From: Clostridia bacterium
GTDB taxonomy: Bacteria; Bacillota; Clostridia; Oscillospirales; CAG-272
DNA length: 64,000 bases
Direction: 5' to 3'
Assembly (NCBI GenBank): GCA_017461365.1
Contig: JAFTYG010000003.1
Location: forward strand, 124,001-188,000
Positions 35,879-44,441 of this stretch are shown piece after piece. The notes beneath the pieces were generated by a model that ran no database searches, was not told the DNA's origin, and saw only the letters and a program-made list of their open reading frames with translations. The position numbers and the translations under genes are program-made. Numbering within the stretch: position 1 is the first letter of the stretch; every line of letters begins with the position of its first letter.

Positions 35879-35907
35879 ATTATATACCTCGTGGGGGTAT
35901 ATGTCAA
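35879..35907 (-). promoter_or_regulatory. csoR-copA promoter with operator in its spacer
   Basis: Minus strand TTGACA (35907-35902), 17-bp spacer, TATAAT (35884-35879): a full consensus promoter. The spacer holds the second CsoR-like palindrome ATACCTC-GTG-GGGGTAT (35884-35900), with one mismatch between its arms. Repression by two sites would offset the strong promoter. Confidence 0.88.
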
Positions 35908-36028
35908 TACTTAAGCCAAAAACTTAATCAAAAATTCACAAAGAAAACTTCAAATTATTGTTTTCCTCGCATTATTGACTTTACTACAATTTGTTGTTGC
36001 ATCCAAAGCAATCAGTAAAAATACCAAA

Positions 36029-36058
36029 GGACACCTACCCAATTTATGATAGGTGTCC
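36029..36058 (-). terminator. Terminator of the feo operon
   Basis: ggacaccta / taggtgtcc stem with a 12-base loop and T-rich tract on the minus strand, just beyond the Cys-rich gene. Confidence 0.75.
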
Positions 36059-36065
36059 CCTAAAT

Positions 36066-36227
36066 TTATTTTTTAGTTGTATGACAAGAGCAGTTCATTC
36101 CACAAGATCCGCACGAACCTCCGCAAGAGCAAGAGCTCTTTCCCTGCTTCTTTTTCCTTATTTCGTTGGCAATAATGGCAACAACGATAGCCACTATCAC
36201 AACGGTTATTATAATTGTCAATCCCAT
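36066..36227 (-). CDS. FeoB-associated Cys-rich membrane protein
   Basis: 53 residues. One membrane segment (about 3-20) is followed by a basic stretch (RKKKQGK) and a Cys-rich tail CSCGGSCGSCGMNCSCH. This is the PF12669 pattern found directly after feoB in Clostridia, perhaps a metal relay at the cytoplasmic mouth of FeoB. AGGAGGG precedes the ATG at 36227, 22 bases after the feoB stop. Confidence 0.88.
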   Translation of the reverse strand: MGLTIIITVVIVAIVVAIIANEIRKKKQGKSSCSCGGSCGSCGMNCSCHTTKK

Positions 36228-36249
36228 TATTCCCTCCTGAATAATTTAA

Positions 36250-38523
36250 TTATTTTTTAGTTTTTACCTTTACGGTCATAACGTTGTCATTATACTTGTT
36301 CTTTCTGAACAGAAGATAAGCGAGACCTACAATGCAAGCAACAGCAAACACAGTACCGATGATGTTATCAACGTATCCCACGCCCGTCAGTATAGGACTA
36401 TATACGGGGCTAAACCATGAGCCTATCTGGAATACGATCAAAGAAATTACATATGCAAATCCACACATATATCCAATAGCACCGAGTGTCCACTTCCAGT
36501 TGTTCATCTCACGCTTGATAGCTCCCATTGCCGCAAAGCAAGGCGCGCAAAGCAGATTGAATATCATAAAGGAGAATGCAGCGAGCTTGCTTCCGTTGAA
36601 GAATTCCTTACCGATAAGTATTGCGTTTTCATATACACCCTCATCAAGATCGGTAAAGAGGTCAGCACCCTCTTCAAGCATATTGGACAGAGTTCCGAAT
36701 ACGCCGACGACCTCTTCCTTAGCAACAAGTCCAAGAACTGTTGCAACAGCCGCCTGCCAATTGCCGAATCCAAGAGGAGCAAATATCCAAGCAAACGCGC
36801 TACCGATATTTTCAAGAATAGATGCACCTCCCAACTCTTCGGTGATATAGTGGAAACCTCCCTCGAAGGAAAGGCTGTTAAGCGTCCAGATAATAACGCT
36901 CGCCGCGAAAATAACAGTACCTGCGCGCTTGATAAACGACCAACCGCGTTCCCATGTAGCTCTCAGTACGTTACCTGCAACAGGCATATGGTATGCGGGA
37001 AGCTCCATAACGAAGGGCGCGGGATCTCCAGAGAATGCTTTTGTCTTTTTCAGTATAACACCCGAAACGATAACAGCCGCTACACCAATGAAATATGCAG
37101 AAACTGCAATAAGTCCCGAGCCGCCGAACAGAGCGCCTGCGATAAGTCCTACAATAGGCATCTTAGCTCCGCAAGGAATAAAGCCTGCTGTCATAATGGT
37201 CATCTTACGGTCACGGTCCTGTTCGATCGTTCTCGAAGCCATGATACCGGGAACACCGCATCCGCTCGATACGAGCATAGGAATGAAAGACTTACCCGAA
37301 AGTCCGAACTTACGGAAGATACGGTCCATAATAAACGCTACACGCGCCATATAACCGCAATCCTCAAGCAAGGAGAGCAAGAGGAAGAGTATAAGCATCT
37401 GAGGAACAAAACCAAGCACTGCTCCAACGCCGCCTACGATACCGTCCTGAATGAGCGAATAGAGCCAAGGAGCAACTCTCAAAGCGCCCTCGGAATTGAT
37501 AAGAGCGAGATCAAGAAGCTCGGGAACACTCATCCAATTTGCCATAAAGGTATCCGGATATGTTTCAGCGAACGAGCCGAAGAGCGCATCGTTCATAAAT
37601 ACTACTGTGAAATCACCTACCGTTCCGATAGAAATGGTATAAACGAGCCACATGATAACAGCAAATATAGGAAGTGCCAACCACCTGTTGGTAACTATAC
37701 GGTCAATCTTATCCGACGTGGTAAGCTTACCTGCACTCTTTTTCTTGTAACAGCTCTTCATAAGCTGAGCAATAAATATGTAGCGCTCGTTGGTAATGAT
37801 GCTCTCCGCATCATCATCCATCTCACTCTCAACGGCGGATATATCTTTCTCTATATGAGAAACAACGTCTGCCGAAAGCTTCAATTGCTCCATAACCTTA
37901 TCGTCACGCTCAAATATCTTTATCGCGTACCATCTCTGCTGTTCCTCAGGAAGATTATGCACAGCTGCTTCTTCAATGTGAGCAATTGCATGCTCAACAC
38001 TGCCCGAGAAAGCGTGCATAGGAACGGTCTTTGCAGACTTAGCAGCCTCTATTGCGACATCTGCAGCTTCCTTTATGCCCGTTCCCTTCAGCGCTGATAT
38101 TTCAACAACCTTACAACCGAGAGCTCTGGAAAGCTCCGCTGTGTTAATCTTATCGCCGTTCTTATTTACAGCATCCATCATATTGATAGCAATAACCACG
38201 GGAATCCCAAGCTCAAGAAGCTGTGTGGAAAGGTACAGATTTCTCTCGAGGTTAGTACCGTCAACGATATTGAGTATCGCATCAGGACGCTCGGAAATAA
38301 GATAGTTACGCGCTACGACCTCCTCAAGCGTGTAGGGGGAAAGCGAATAGATACCGGGAAGGTCCGTGATAATAACGTCGCTGTTTTTCTTGAGCTTACC
38401 TTCCTTCTTTTCAACTGTAACACCTGGCCAGTTACCAACATATTGGTTGGCACCTGTCAGAGCGTTAAATAATGTGGTCTTACCGCAGTTAGGGTTGCCG
38501 GCAAGTGCAATTTTTATACCCAT
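36250..38523 (-). CDS. feoB: Ferrous iron transport protein B
   Basis: 757 residues. Fe(II) importer of the inner membrane. The N-terminal G domain has G1 GNPNCGKTT (about 9-17), G2 GVTVEKK, G3 DLPGIYSL, G4 NMMD and G5 SALKG. A helical GDI domain follows, then two Gate domains with 'PCGAKMPI' and 'CGVPGIMA', and membrane helices to the C-terminus. It has its own inverted-repeat operator upstream, separate from that of feoA. Confidence 0.95.
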   Translation of the reverse strand: MGIKIALAGNPNCGKTTLFNALTGANQYVGNWPGVTVEKKEGKLKKNSDVIITDLPGIYSLSPYTLEEVVARNYLISERPDAILNIVDGTNLERNLYLSTQLLELGIPVVIAINMMDAVNKNGDKINTAELSRALGCKVVEISALKGTGIKEAADVAIEAAKSAKTVPMHAFSGSVEHAIAHIEEAAVHNLPEEQQRWYAIKIFERDDKVMEQLKLSADVVSHIEKDISAVESEMDDDAESIITNERYIFIAQLMKSCYKKKSAGKLTTSDKIDRIVTNRWLALPIFAVIMWLVYTISIGTVGDFTVVFMNDALFGSFAETYPDTFMANWMSVPELLDLALINSEGALRVAPWLYSLIQDGIVGGVGAVLGFVPQMLILFLLLSLLEDCGYMARVAFIMDRIFRKFGLSGKSFIPMLVSSGCGVPGIMASRTIEQDRDRKMTIMTAGFIPCGAKMPIVGLIAGALFGGSGLIAVSAYFIGVAAVIVSGVILKKTKAFSGDPAPFVMELPAYHMPVAGNVLRATWERGWSFIKRAGTVIFAASVIIWTLNSLSFEGGFHYITEELGGASILENIGSAFAWIFAPLGFGNWQAAVATVLGLVAKEEVVGVFGTLSNMLEEGADLFTDLDEGVYENAILIGKEFFNGSKLAAFSFMIFNLLCAPCFAAMGAIKREMNNWKWTLGAIGYMCGFAYVISLIVFQIGSWFSPVYSPILTGVGYVDNIIGTVFAVACIVGLAYLLFRKNKYNDNVMTVKVKTKK

Positions 38524-38542
38524 TATTAGATCCTCTCTTTCG

Positions 38543-38562
38543 TAGTTAGCATCTGCTAACTA
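38543..38562. promoter_or_regulatory. DtxR/IdeR-like operator before feoB
   Basis: TAGTTAGC-ATCT-GCTAACTA, a perfect 8-bp inverted repeat. The 6-bp core GTTAGC-N4-GCTAAC is identical to the one before feoA. It lies a few bases after a minus-strand TTGACA (38570-38565), so a bound repressor would cover the promoter. Confidence 0.75.
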
Positions 38563-38606
38563 AATGTCAAAAATTTTTTAGGGGATATTCCCCCTTGAAA
38601 ATTATT

Positions 38607-38828
38607 TTATTCTACCTCAACCATTTCGGCATCTGCCTTGCGCAAGCTGAGCTCATAACCGCGTACGGTTACTTCAACGGGATCACCGAGAGGCGCAACC
38701 TTACGAACGTATATCTCGACGCCTTTTGTAATGCCCATATCCATAATTCTGCGCTTTACCGCGCCTTCGCCATGGAGCTTTACGACCTTAACAGTCTCAC
38801 CGATCTTAACATCTTTCAATGTTTTCAT
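38607..38828 (-). CDS. feoA: FeoA domain protein (second)
   Basis: 73 residues. Single SH3-like FeoA domain: 'LKDVKIGETVKVVKLHG..AVKRRIMDMGITKGVEIYVRKVAPLGDPVEV', including the conserved 'RR-DMG-T-G' core. Small cytoplasmic partner of FeoB. AAGGAGGG precedes the ATG. It lies between another feoA and feoB. Confidence 0.92.
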   Translation of the reverse strand: MKTLKDVKIGETVKVVKLHGEGAVKRRIMDMGITKGVEIYVRKVAPLGDPVEVTVRGYELSLRKADAEMVEVE

Positions 38829-38873
38829 GCTTGTTCCCTCCTTACAGTCTCAATGTATAATTTATTTAAAAAA

Positions 38874-39089
38874 TTATCCAACCATTATCTTTTGCGCCAT
38901 TTCCTTGCTTATGGCTATACGCGCATCTTTAACGTTTACGATGATGTTGCCACCGAGTGCGTTTATAACAGTTACGGTAGAGCCTACAACAAATCCGAGA
39001 TTTTCCAAATGCTGCTTTACCTCAGGCTTTCCGCCGATCTTCTTTATAATATGTTCCTCACCGATCGAGGCGAGCATTAACGGCATCAT
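38874..39089 (-). CDS. FeoA domain protein (first)
   Basis: 71 residues. A more divergent FeoA: 'EVKQHLENLGFVVGSTVTVINALGGNIIVNVKDARIAISKEMA' keeps the G-G-I-V-V-K core. First gene of the feo set. The ATG at 39089 is used; a GTG at 39098 overlaps the GAGGG site. Two feoA genes before feoB is common in Clostridia. Confidence 0.88.
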   Translation of the reverse strand: MMPLMLASIGEEHIIKKIGGKPEVKQHLENLGFVVGSTVTVINALGGNIIVNVKDARIAISKEMAQKIMVG

Positions 39090-39119
39090 AACAAGCACCC
39101 TCTTTTAAATATATAATCG

Positions 39120-39135
39120 GTTAGCCCTTGCTAAC
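39120..39135. promoter_or_regulatory. DtxR/IdeR-like operator before feoA
   Basis: GTTAGC-CCTT-GCTAAC, matching the site before feoB. It fills the spacer between a minus-strand TTGTCA and a GATTAT -10. The half-site resembles the TTAGGTTAGC half of IdeR/DtxR boxes, and a DtxR-family gene lies divergently next door. Confidence 0.75.
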
Positions 39136-39284
39136 TGACAAAATTATACTCTTATTTTATTGTTTTGTCAAGTGTTTTTTTAAGATTTTTTTTATTTTTG
39201 TCAATTCATCGATTTGTACCATAAATTTACTTAGCTTTTTGTTAATTATCCATAAGTGTTCATAAAACCATAACTATTACTCTA

Positions 39285-39313
39285 TTGACAAATCCGCGAT
39301 TATGTGGTATAAT
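39285..39313 (+). promoter_or_regulatory. Promoter for the DtxR-family gene
   Basis: TTGACA (39285-39290), 17-bp spacer, TATAAT (39308-39313): full consensus. No perfect copy of the GTTAGC inverted repeat overlaps it, so autoregulation is not evident. Confidence 0.85.
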
Positions 39314-39341
39314 GTACAAAATCTTTAAGGAGGTGATCCAG

Positions 39342-39701
39342 ATGGCTTTACAGGAATCGGGGGAAATGTATCTTGAGTCTATATATATGCTTTCAAAAGA
39401 AAAAAGTGACGTACACGCAGTGGACGTAAGTGAATATCTCGGATACACAAAGCCCTCTGTCAGCCGAGCTATGGGAATCCTCAAAAACGGCGGATATATT
39501 ATCGTCGACAGAGACGGTCATATCAGACTAACGGATGAGGGGCGCAAAGTTGCCGAGGCTATGTATGAGCGGCACACCTTGCTTACAAAATTTTTGATAA
39601 GCATTGGAGTTGATGAAGAAACCGCTACCGAGGACGCTTGCAAGATAGAGCACGTCATCAGCGAGAAGTCGTTTGAAGCGATGAAAAAGCATATCAAATA
39701 A
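39342..39701 (+). CDS. DtxR/MntR-family metal-dependent repressor
   Basis: 119 residues. N-terminal winged helix ('VHAVDVSEYLGYTKPSVSRAMGILKNGGYI', about 23-53) and metal-binding/dimerisation helices ('ERHTLLTKFLISIGVDEETATEDACKIEHVIS'). The C-terminal SH3-like domain of DtxR is absent, as in MntR-like proteins. Divergent from the feo genes, whose operators match a DtxR-type half-site, so an iron-responsive role is likely. AAGGAGG precedes the ATG at 39342. Confidence 0.87.
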   Translation: MALQESGEMYLESIYMLSKEKSDVHAVDVSEYLGYTKPSVSRAMGILKNGGYIIVDRDGHIRLTDEGRKVAEAMYERHTLLTKFLISIGVDEETATEDACKIEHVISEKSFEAMKKHIK

Positions 39702-39709
39702 TAATTATA

Positions 39710-39743
39710 AAAACCGATGTGATCGCTTGACCACATCGGTTTT
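39710..39743. terminator. Bidirectional terminator
   Basis: aaaaccgatgtg / cacatcggtttt stem between the DtxR gene and the convergent 44-residue peptide gene. Confidence 0.82.
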
Positions 39744-39751
39744 CTCTTTAT

Positions 39752-39886
39752 TTATGCTTCAAAGAATTCGGCTAAGCTGTATTCAGCCAAGCGGTTGTTA
39801 GCGCCATTTCCGTTAGACAAGGAAAGAATATCCTCTTTAGAATAAGCAAGCATAATACAATTTGGAGCTGTATACTCTCTTTTCAT
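39752..39886 (-). CDS. 44-residue peptide of unknown function
   Basis: A short gene beginning MKREYTAPNCIMLAYSKEDI and ending SLAEFFEA, with a strong AAGGAGG site and ATG at 39886. It starts 21 bases after the stop of the 1433-residue secreted protein and ends at a terminator, so it is the last gene of that transcript. There is no signal peptide or membrane segment. A central SNGNGANN stretch splits two possible helices. Similar short 'MKxYxxP...EDI' reading frames recur in Clostridia, from memory and without a named family. It could be a peptide precursor or a small regulator. Confidence 0.65.
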   Translation of the reverse strand: MKREYTAPNCIMLAYSKEDILSLSNGNGANNRLAEYSLAEFFEA

Positions 39887-39907
39887 TTTATTCGCCTCCT
39901 TGTTTTA

Positions 39908-42900
39908 TTATAAGCTGATAACAGCCGTTCTGGTCTTAAGTGCTTGAACGTCTCCGTTCTCCATCACCTTTTTAGGTGTGATCTTAAGAGATACGGTAGC
40001 TCCCTCCGGAATATCCGTAAGAACAAATCCATAAAGATATTCACCGCCAAGCTCGTATGCCGTGACGCTCTTGCCTGCCGCATAAACAGATGTAAATACT
40101 GTGTTTTGAGGCGCAATAGCTATCTTTTTCCATTCGCTATCTGCGGGAGAGTCCGCATCAGCGTCTCCTATATACACATAAACATCCATTTCGAGACGTG
40201 ACAACTCAAGGCTGTTGAGCGTACCGAGAATACGTATCCTGTGTTTTCCGTTTGTATCCGCAGCCTCAGTTTTTTGCAAATATATCTTGTTTAGAATATT
40301 ATTTGCGATTCCTGCTGGAATTATTTCGTAGGTTTCATCAAGATACCAATCAGAGCCTTCTGCTGTTGGCATATCATCCTTTGTCAGAGTCTTATATATA
40401 GGAGTGTCCTTTGTATCCGTACCAGAAACAGCATCAACGCAAGTCGTAACTGTGGGAACAGTGGTTTCTATTGCAGTCCATATCTCTGTCGATGTACCAA
40501 GAGCGTGGTTTGATACCGCCGCACCACGATTAAGACAGTTTGTCATAGTCACACCCGCTGCTGTTGAAGTTACTTCACCTATAAACGTACCTGCATTTAT
40601 TTCTGTCTTACCTGTTGTGTTAACAACATTGCCCTTTACAGTTCCTTCATAGATTACATTATTAAAGTTCACAGAGAAATCCCCTGTACCACAGCTTCCA
40701 AAAACACCTGCAACACGATGGGTATAATCATACTCATAGGTGTTGTTAAAGGTCACATCAACATCTACTATTACATTTTCAATTGTCAATGTAGATGCAG
40801 CTGTTGTCTTATGGGTGGAATTACCAGAAGTAGTAAAGCATCCAACAAGACCTACAGCGTTTGTTTGACCGTATTTACCGTTATAATTCAATACAACATT
40901 GCCTTCCAACGTCAAGTTCTTGATCACAAGATCGGCATTGCTCTTGGTAGGCGTCATATTTCTGATAAAGCCTGCGTGCTTTGTTTTGTTGGGTGCATAT
41001 GTTGTATGAGTTTGGTTGAAGCCTGTTATCTTATATCCGTGACCGTCAATATTGCCTGAAAATTCCGCAAAGCCGGGGAAGTTAACTCCGCCAAGATCTA
41101 TATCCGCAGTTAAATGGAATGTCTTTCCGGCAGTCACAGCCGAAGGAGCAGTGGTGCTTTCAGACTTATATGTTCCGTTACCTGCAATACAAGCCTCTAC
41201 ATGAGTCTTAACTGTATCGAGAGTTGCATCCGATCCGGCAACTGTCAAGCCCCAAAGTCCCCAAAGGTCATCGGCATCGGAAATATACAGATCTGTTGCC
41301 TTTGCATCATACCAAGATATATCCGCTACTACATCTGGAGCTTTATCACTTCCGATCAATACCATTGTCGCTTCTTTTCCTTCTCTTGAAGAGATCGTAG
41401 AAACAGGGATCACACTTTCAGCTACGATATCGTCAATATAGAATGTTCTATCGGCACTCGAGGGGGTACAAGCCATTTGTATAGCCAGTGTTGATACCTG
41501 CTGGCTTACCATCGTCTCGTCAATAGTTACATATACGGTCTGATCCACCCACTCGTCAGCCTCCACCACAACCGTGGAAGATTTATAGTAGCTTGTACTG
41601 TAAGATGATTCAGGAGTGGAAGAATATGCACTCATCCAACCAATGGATACGGTTCCGTTGATATTTGCTTTAAGGCGGAAGGAGACCTTAAAGGTACGTC
41701 CGATATCCTCAGCGGTCAACGCACGGTCTGCAAGAATATTTAAGAACTTTATTCTATCCGAATTTTGATCTGCCTTTACAAATGCGACCTTGTTGCTTAT
41801 ACCGTTCTCATTAAGTGTAGTAACACCTGTTGCAACCGTAGTACCGCCCGTACGGTAAAAACCTACGCTGGAAAATCCGTTATTTTTACTTTCGTTAACT
41901 CTGAGGGGATTTGTATATTCTTTATGTTCGAGAGAGAAATCTTCTATTTTTTCAAAATCGATCGAGTAGTCATAATAATCACTTACCTTCGCTTTAATAG
42001 CCAATGTTACCTTTTTAGCCTTGATGACATTCAAAAGCTTGGATATATCAAGATCATTTCCGCCTTCAGAAAGCTCGAAGTCACCCAAATAGACAGCTCC
42101 GCCAAGGTTGGGCATATTGGAGTAGCAAAGAGTAACTTCATTTACTGTATATCCGTCAAGCGCATATATCTCTACTGTTTGTATTGTATCATTATTGGTA
42201 ACTAAGCGGAAATATTTTGAGTTTATTAAGTCAGCAGTTTCGAATGTAGCGAAAAGAATGCATTCTTTAGCACTTGCTCCGCTTATCTTCAGCTCTTCCG
42301 CGCTACCAAATACACGATCAGGCTCGGCAGAAGAAACGTATGCATCGGCAACAGGACGAATGGATACGCCAAGCTCTGTACTGAATGTATGAAGTATAGA
42401 TGCTGATATATCATTTCCGTCTGCATCCTTCAAAGCGGCCTTGGTCTTTATCGTATATGTTTTTGCTGCATCAAATCCATTATGTACGAATACAAAACGT
42501 GAATTGACCTCGCTGGCTATCCATTCGCCGCTGAGCTCGTTACCGTTGCTATCAACAACCACAAGACCTTCGTTCACGCTGTTTACATCCATTTCACAAA
42601 GGAATTTAACATCGGGATACGCGTTAACCGAAATCAATGCGTCACCGCCTGCGGGAGATACCCAAACTACCTCCGAAGTCTCCTCATTTGGCTTCAAATA
42701 ATAGTCAAAGAACTGGAACATAGCGTTATAACGGTCGTAGTCAAGCTCATCATCATAACCCACAGGGTAGTCGTGACCCTTGTCATCCATATCGATGGGA
42801 AGATATATCTCGGTTGCTACATCAGCAAAGAACTGCTGAACGCCGTCCCACTCAGCATACATACCGTATTGGTCGTTCGCTCCGCAAGACAAAAGCATAG

Positions 42901-44209
42901 GAACAAATTCCCTACCCTCGAAGTAGCCGTCAACGCCTTCGTAGAACCAACGTGTTCCGTCGCCAGCCGCAGAATAAGAAACAGTTACTTCACTGCTTAT
43001 CTCGGTTCCGTCATCATATGTCATATAAGGCTGTACAACATTTTCCCCGCCTTCAAAAAGCGTACCGTCAGGATCGGCAGAATAATTCTGATACTCGGGC
43101 ATTGTTACATTGTTCTTTACACCAAGTATAGCAGGATAAGGCGAACCCTTGGAAATTCCCGCAACGCCTATATATTCTTGACTGTATCCAAGCTCATCTG
43201 CAAAATAACGAATACAACGAATGGAAGCTCTTGCCGCCTTTGCTCCGTTTTCTTTGTGAAGCTTATAGGGGTCAAAGTATCCAAAGGTCTTCTGCATAAG
43301 TGTAAATGTATGTTCAACGTTAACTACTGTATATCCGTTGAAAGCAAAACCAACAAAGTGACATCTCTCGTGATCGCTTATATCACAGGTATTACGGTGT
43401 CTGTCAGATTGAGTTGCCTCAAAGGTATAAACAGGTGTCTCCCTTGTAGGCTGAGAAGGATAGATTATATCGAGATAGAATTTTGTGTCAAGCGGATCTC
43501 CGTAATAATCGGTACAATCCTCAAAGGTATTCGCCGTGGTAGCAGTTGTTCCATCATACAATGTCTTTTTGCCTGCTACATAATTATTCCATACAGAAAG
43601 AACATAATCGAGTGTTCCGAGTGATGCATGAACCGCAGTATCAAAATATTCCACATCCCTCTTCAAGCGGTAGCCCGCTGGAAGAAAATATCCATAATAT
43701 TTACGAATAGAAATACCTGTACCCGAAAAAGGCGTTTGATCTATCATTACATATTGACGTAATGTAGCCAAGCTATGCTCAATATCGGGAGGAACTGCTT
43801 TTTCATTATTCAAGTAGTCAACCGTAACAACAACATAGCCCTGTGAAATATAGTCGGAAAGTATGCTGACATCGCTTTCCTGTCCGATACGTTCACCGTT
43901 CCAGTTTATTACATAAAAAATTACATCTCGCTTCTTTAGCTGATATATGTTATAGTTCTTTGTATCATACATAATAGAAGCATCGGGATCATTATAGATA
44001 GCTAAATGTACAGGGATACCGATGTATCCGTCGGTGGTTTTGACCTCTGTCTTTACAAGATGATCTTTCAGCTCTTCGTAAACAAACACAGCGTCTGTTT
44101 CCTCCGTAGTAGCAAAAATTTTAATAGGTAAGCAAGGGATCAGCATAAAAACTGTCAGTGTTAGCGCTAAAAGTCTAAACAGCGCAAGTCGTTTTTCTTT
44201 TTTTACCAT
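39908..44209 (-). CDS. Large secreted multidomain protein with alpha/beta-hydrolase-like head
   Basis: 1433 residues. Signal peptide about 1-33. Residues about 45-510 look like an alpha/beta hydrolase, with nucleophile elbow G-I-S-K-G (Ser353) and candidate Asp446 (CGANDQYG) and His479 (DKGHDYP). An Ig-like domain (about 515-612), a DNRLRE-like beta domain starting 'SIRPVADAYVSS' (about 615-770), a carbohydrate-binding-like beta sandwich (about 790-960) and GLUG-type beta-helix repeats (about 1060-1320) follow. There is no LPxTG or S-layer anchor. Likely an exported esterase, peptidase or glycan-acting enzyme; substrate unknown. Confidence 0.75.
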   Translation of the reverse strand: MVKKEKRLALFRLLALTLTVFMLIPCLPIKIFATTEETDAVFVYEELKDHLVKTEVKTTDGYIGIPVHLAIYNDPDASIMYDTKNYNIYQLKKRDVIFYVINWNGERIGQESDVSILSDYISQGYVVVTVDYLNNEKAVPPDIEHSLATLRQYVMIDQTPFSGTGISIRKYYGYFLPAGYRLKRDVEYFDTAVHASLGTLDYVLSVWNNYVAGKKTLYDGTTATTANTFEDCTDYYGDPLDTKFYLDIIYPSQPTRETPVYTFEATQSDRHRNTCDISDHERCHFVGFAFNGYTVVNVEHTFTLMQKTFGYFDPYKLHKENGAKAARASIRCIRYFADELGYSQEYIGVAGISKGSPYPAILGVKNNVTMPEYQNYSADPDGTLFEGGENVVQPYMTYDDGTEISSEVTVSYSAAGDGTRWFYEGVDGYFEGREFVPMLLSCGANDQYGMYAEWDGVQQFFADVATEIYLPIDMDDKGHDYPVGYDDELDYDRYNAMFQFFDYYLKPNEETSEVVWVSPAGGDALISVNAYPDVKFLCEMDVNSVNEGLVVVDSNGNELSGEWIASEVNSRFVFVHNGFDAAKTYTIKTKAALKDADGNDISASILHTFSTELGVSIRPVADAYVSSAEPDRVFGSAEELKISGASAKECILFATFETADLINSKYFRLVTNNDTIQTVEIYALDGYTVNEVTLCYSNMPNLGGAVYLGDFELSEGGNDLDISKLLNVIKAKKVTLAIKAKVSDYYDYSIDFEKIEDFSLEHKEYTNPLRVNESKNNGFSSVGFYRTGGTTVATGVTTLNENGISNKVAFVKADQNSDRIKFLNILADRALTAEDIGRTFKVSFRLKANINGTVSIGWMSAYSSTPESSYSTSYYKSSTVVVEADEWVDQTVYVTIDETMVSQQVSTLAIQMACTPSSADRTFYIDDIVAESVIPVSTISSREGKEATMVLIGSDKAPDVVADISWYDAKATDLYISDADDLWGLWGLTVAGSDATLDTVKTHVEACIAGNGTYKSESTTAPSAVTAGKTFHLTADIDLGGVNFPGFAEFSGNIDGHGYKITGFNQTHTTYAPNKTKHAGFIRNMTPTKSNADLVIKNLTLEGNVVLNYNGKYGQTNAVGLVGCFTTSGNSTHKTTAASTLTIENVIVDVDVTFNNTYEYDYTHRVAGVFGSCGTGDFSVNFNNVIYEGTVKGNVVNTTGKTEINAGTFIGEVTSTAAGVTMTNCLNRGAAVSNHALGTSTEIWTAIETTVPTVTTCVDAVSGTDTKDTPIYKTLTKDDMPTAEGSDWYLDETYEIIPAGIANNILNKIYLQKTEAADTNGKHRIRILGTLNSLELSRLEMDVYVYIGDADADSPADSEWKKIAIAPQNTVFTSVYAAGKSVTAYELGGEYLYGFVLTDIPEGATVSLKITPKKVMENGDVQALKTRTAVISL

Positions 44210-44238
44210 ATTTCTTCACCTTCCTTTGTTTATTTTTC

Positions 44239-44259
44239 ACAATTATTTTTAATAATTGT
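44239..44259 (-). promoter_or_regulatory. Leader hairpin of the large secreted-protein gene
   Basis: Perfect 9-bp inverted repeat acaattatt / aataattgt with a 3-base loop, about 30 bases before the ATG. A minus-strand TATAAT lies just upstream, so the hairpin is near the 5' end of the mRNA. Confidence 0.5.
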
Positions 44260-44393
44260 CATTCGACTTTATTATAACATATATATAATACTTAGTCTAA
44301 TGTTTTTTTCTTATAAATATTTACTTTTTTTACGATTTTTCTGTTTTGTTGAATTTGCATAAGCAAGTTATATATACAATTGTACTAAAAAAA

Positions 44394-44425
44394 GAGAAAA
44401 GGCAACGAATCGGTTGCCTTTTCTC
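44394..44425 (-). terminator. Terminator after tmcAL
   Basis: gagaaaaggcaac / gttgccttttctc stem with 6-base loop followed by seven T on the minus strand. Confidence 0.9.
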
Positions 44426-44441
44426 ACGTTGATAATAATAA

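Noticed and set aside
36850..38097. Long plus-strand open frame opposite feoB
   Set aside because: Pure shadow of the feoB coding strand; no start signal and atypical Cys/Arg/His-rich composition.
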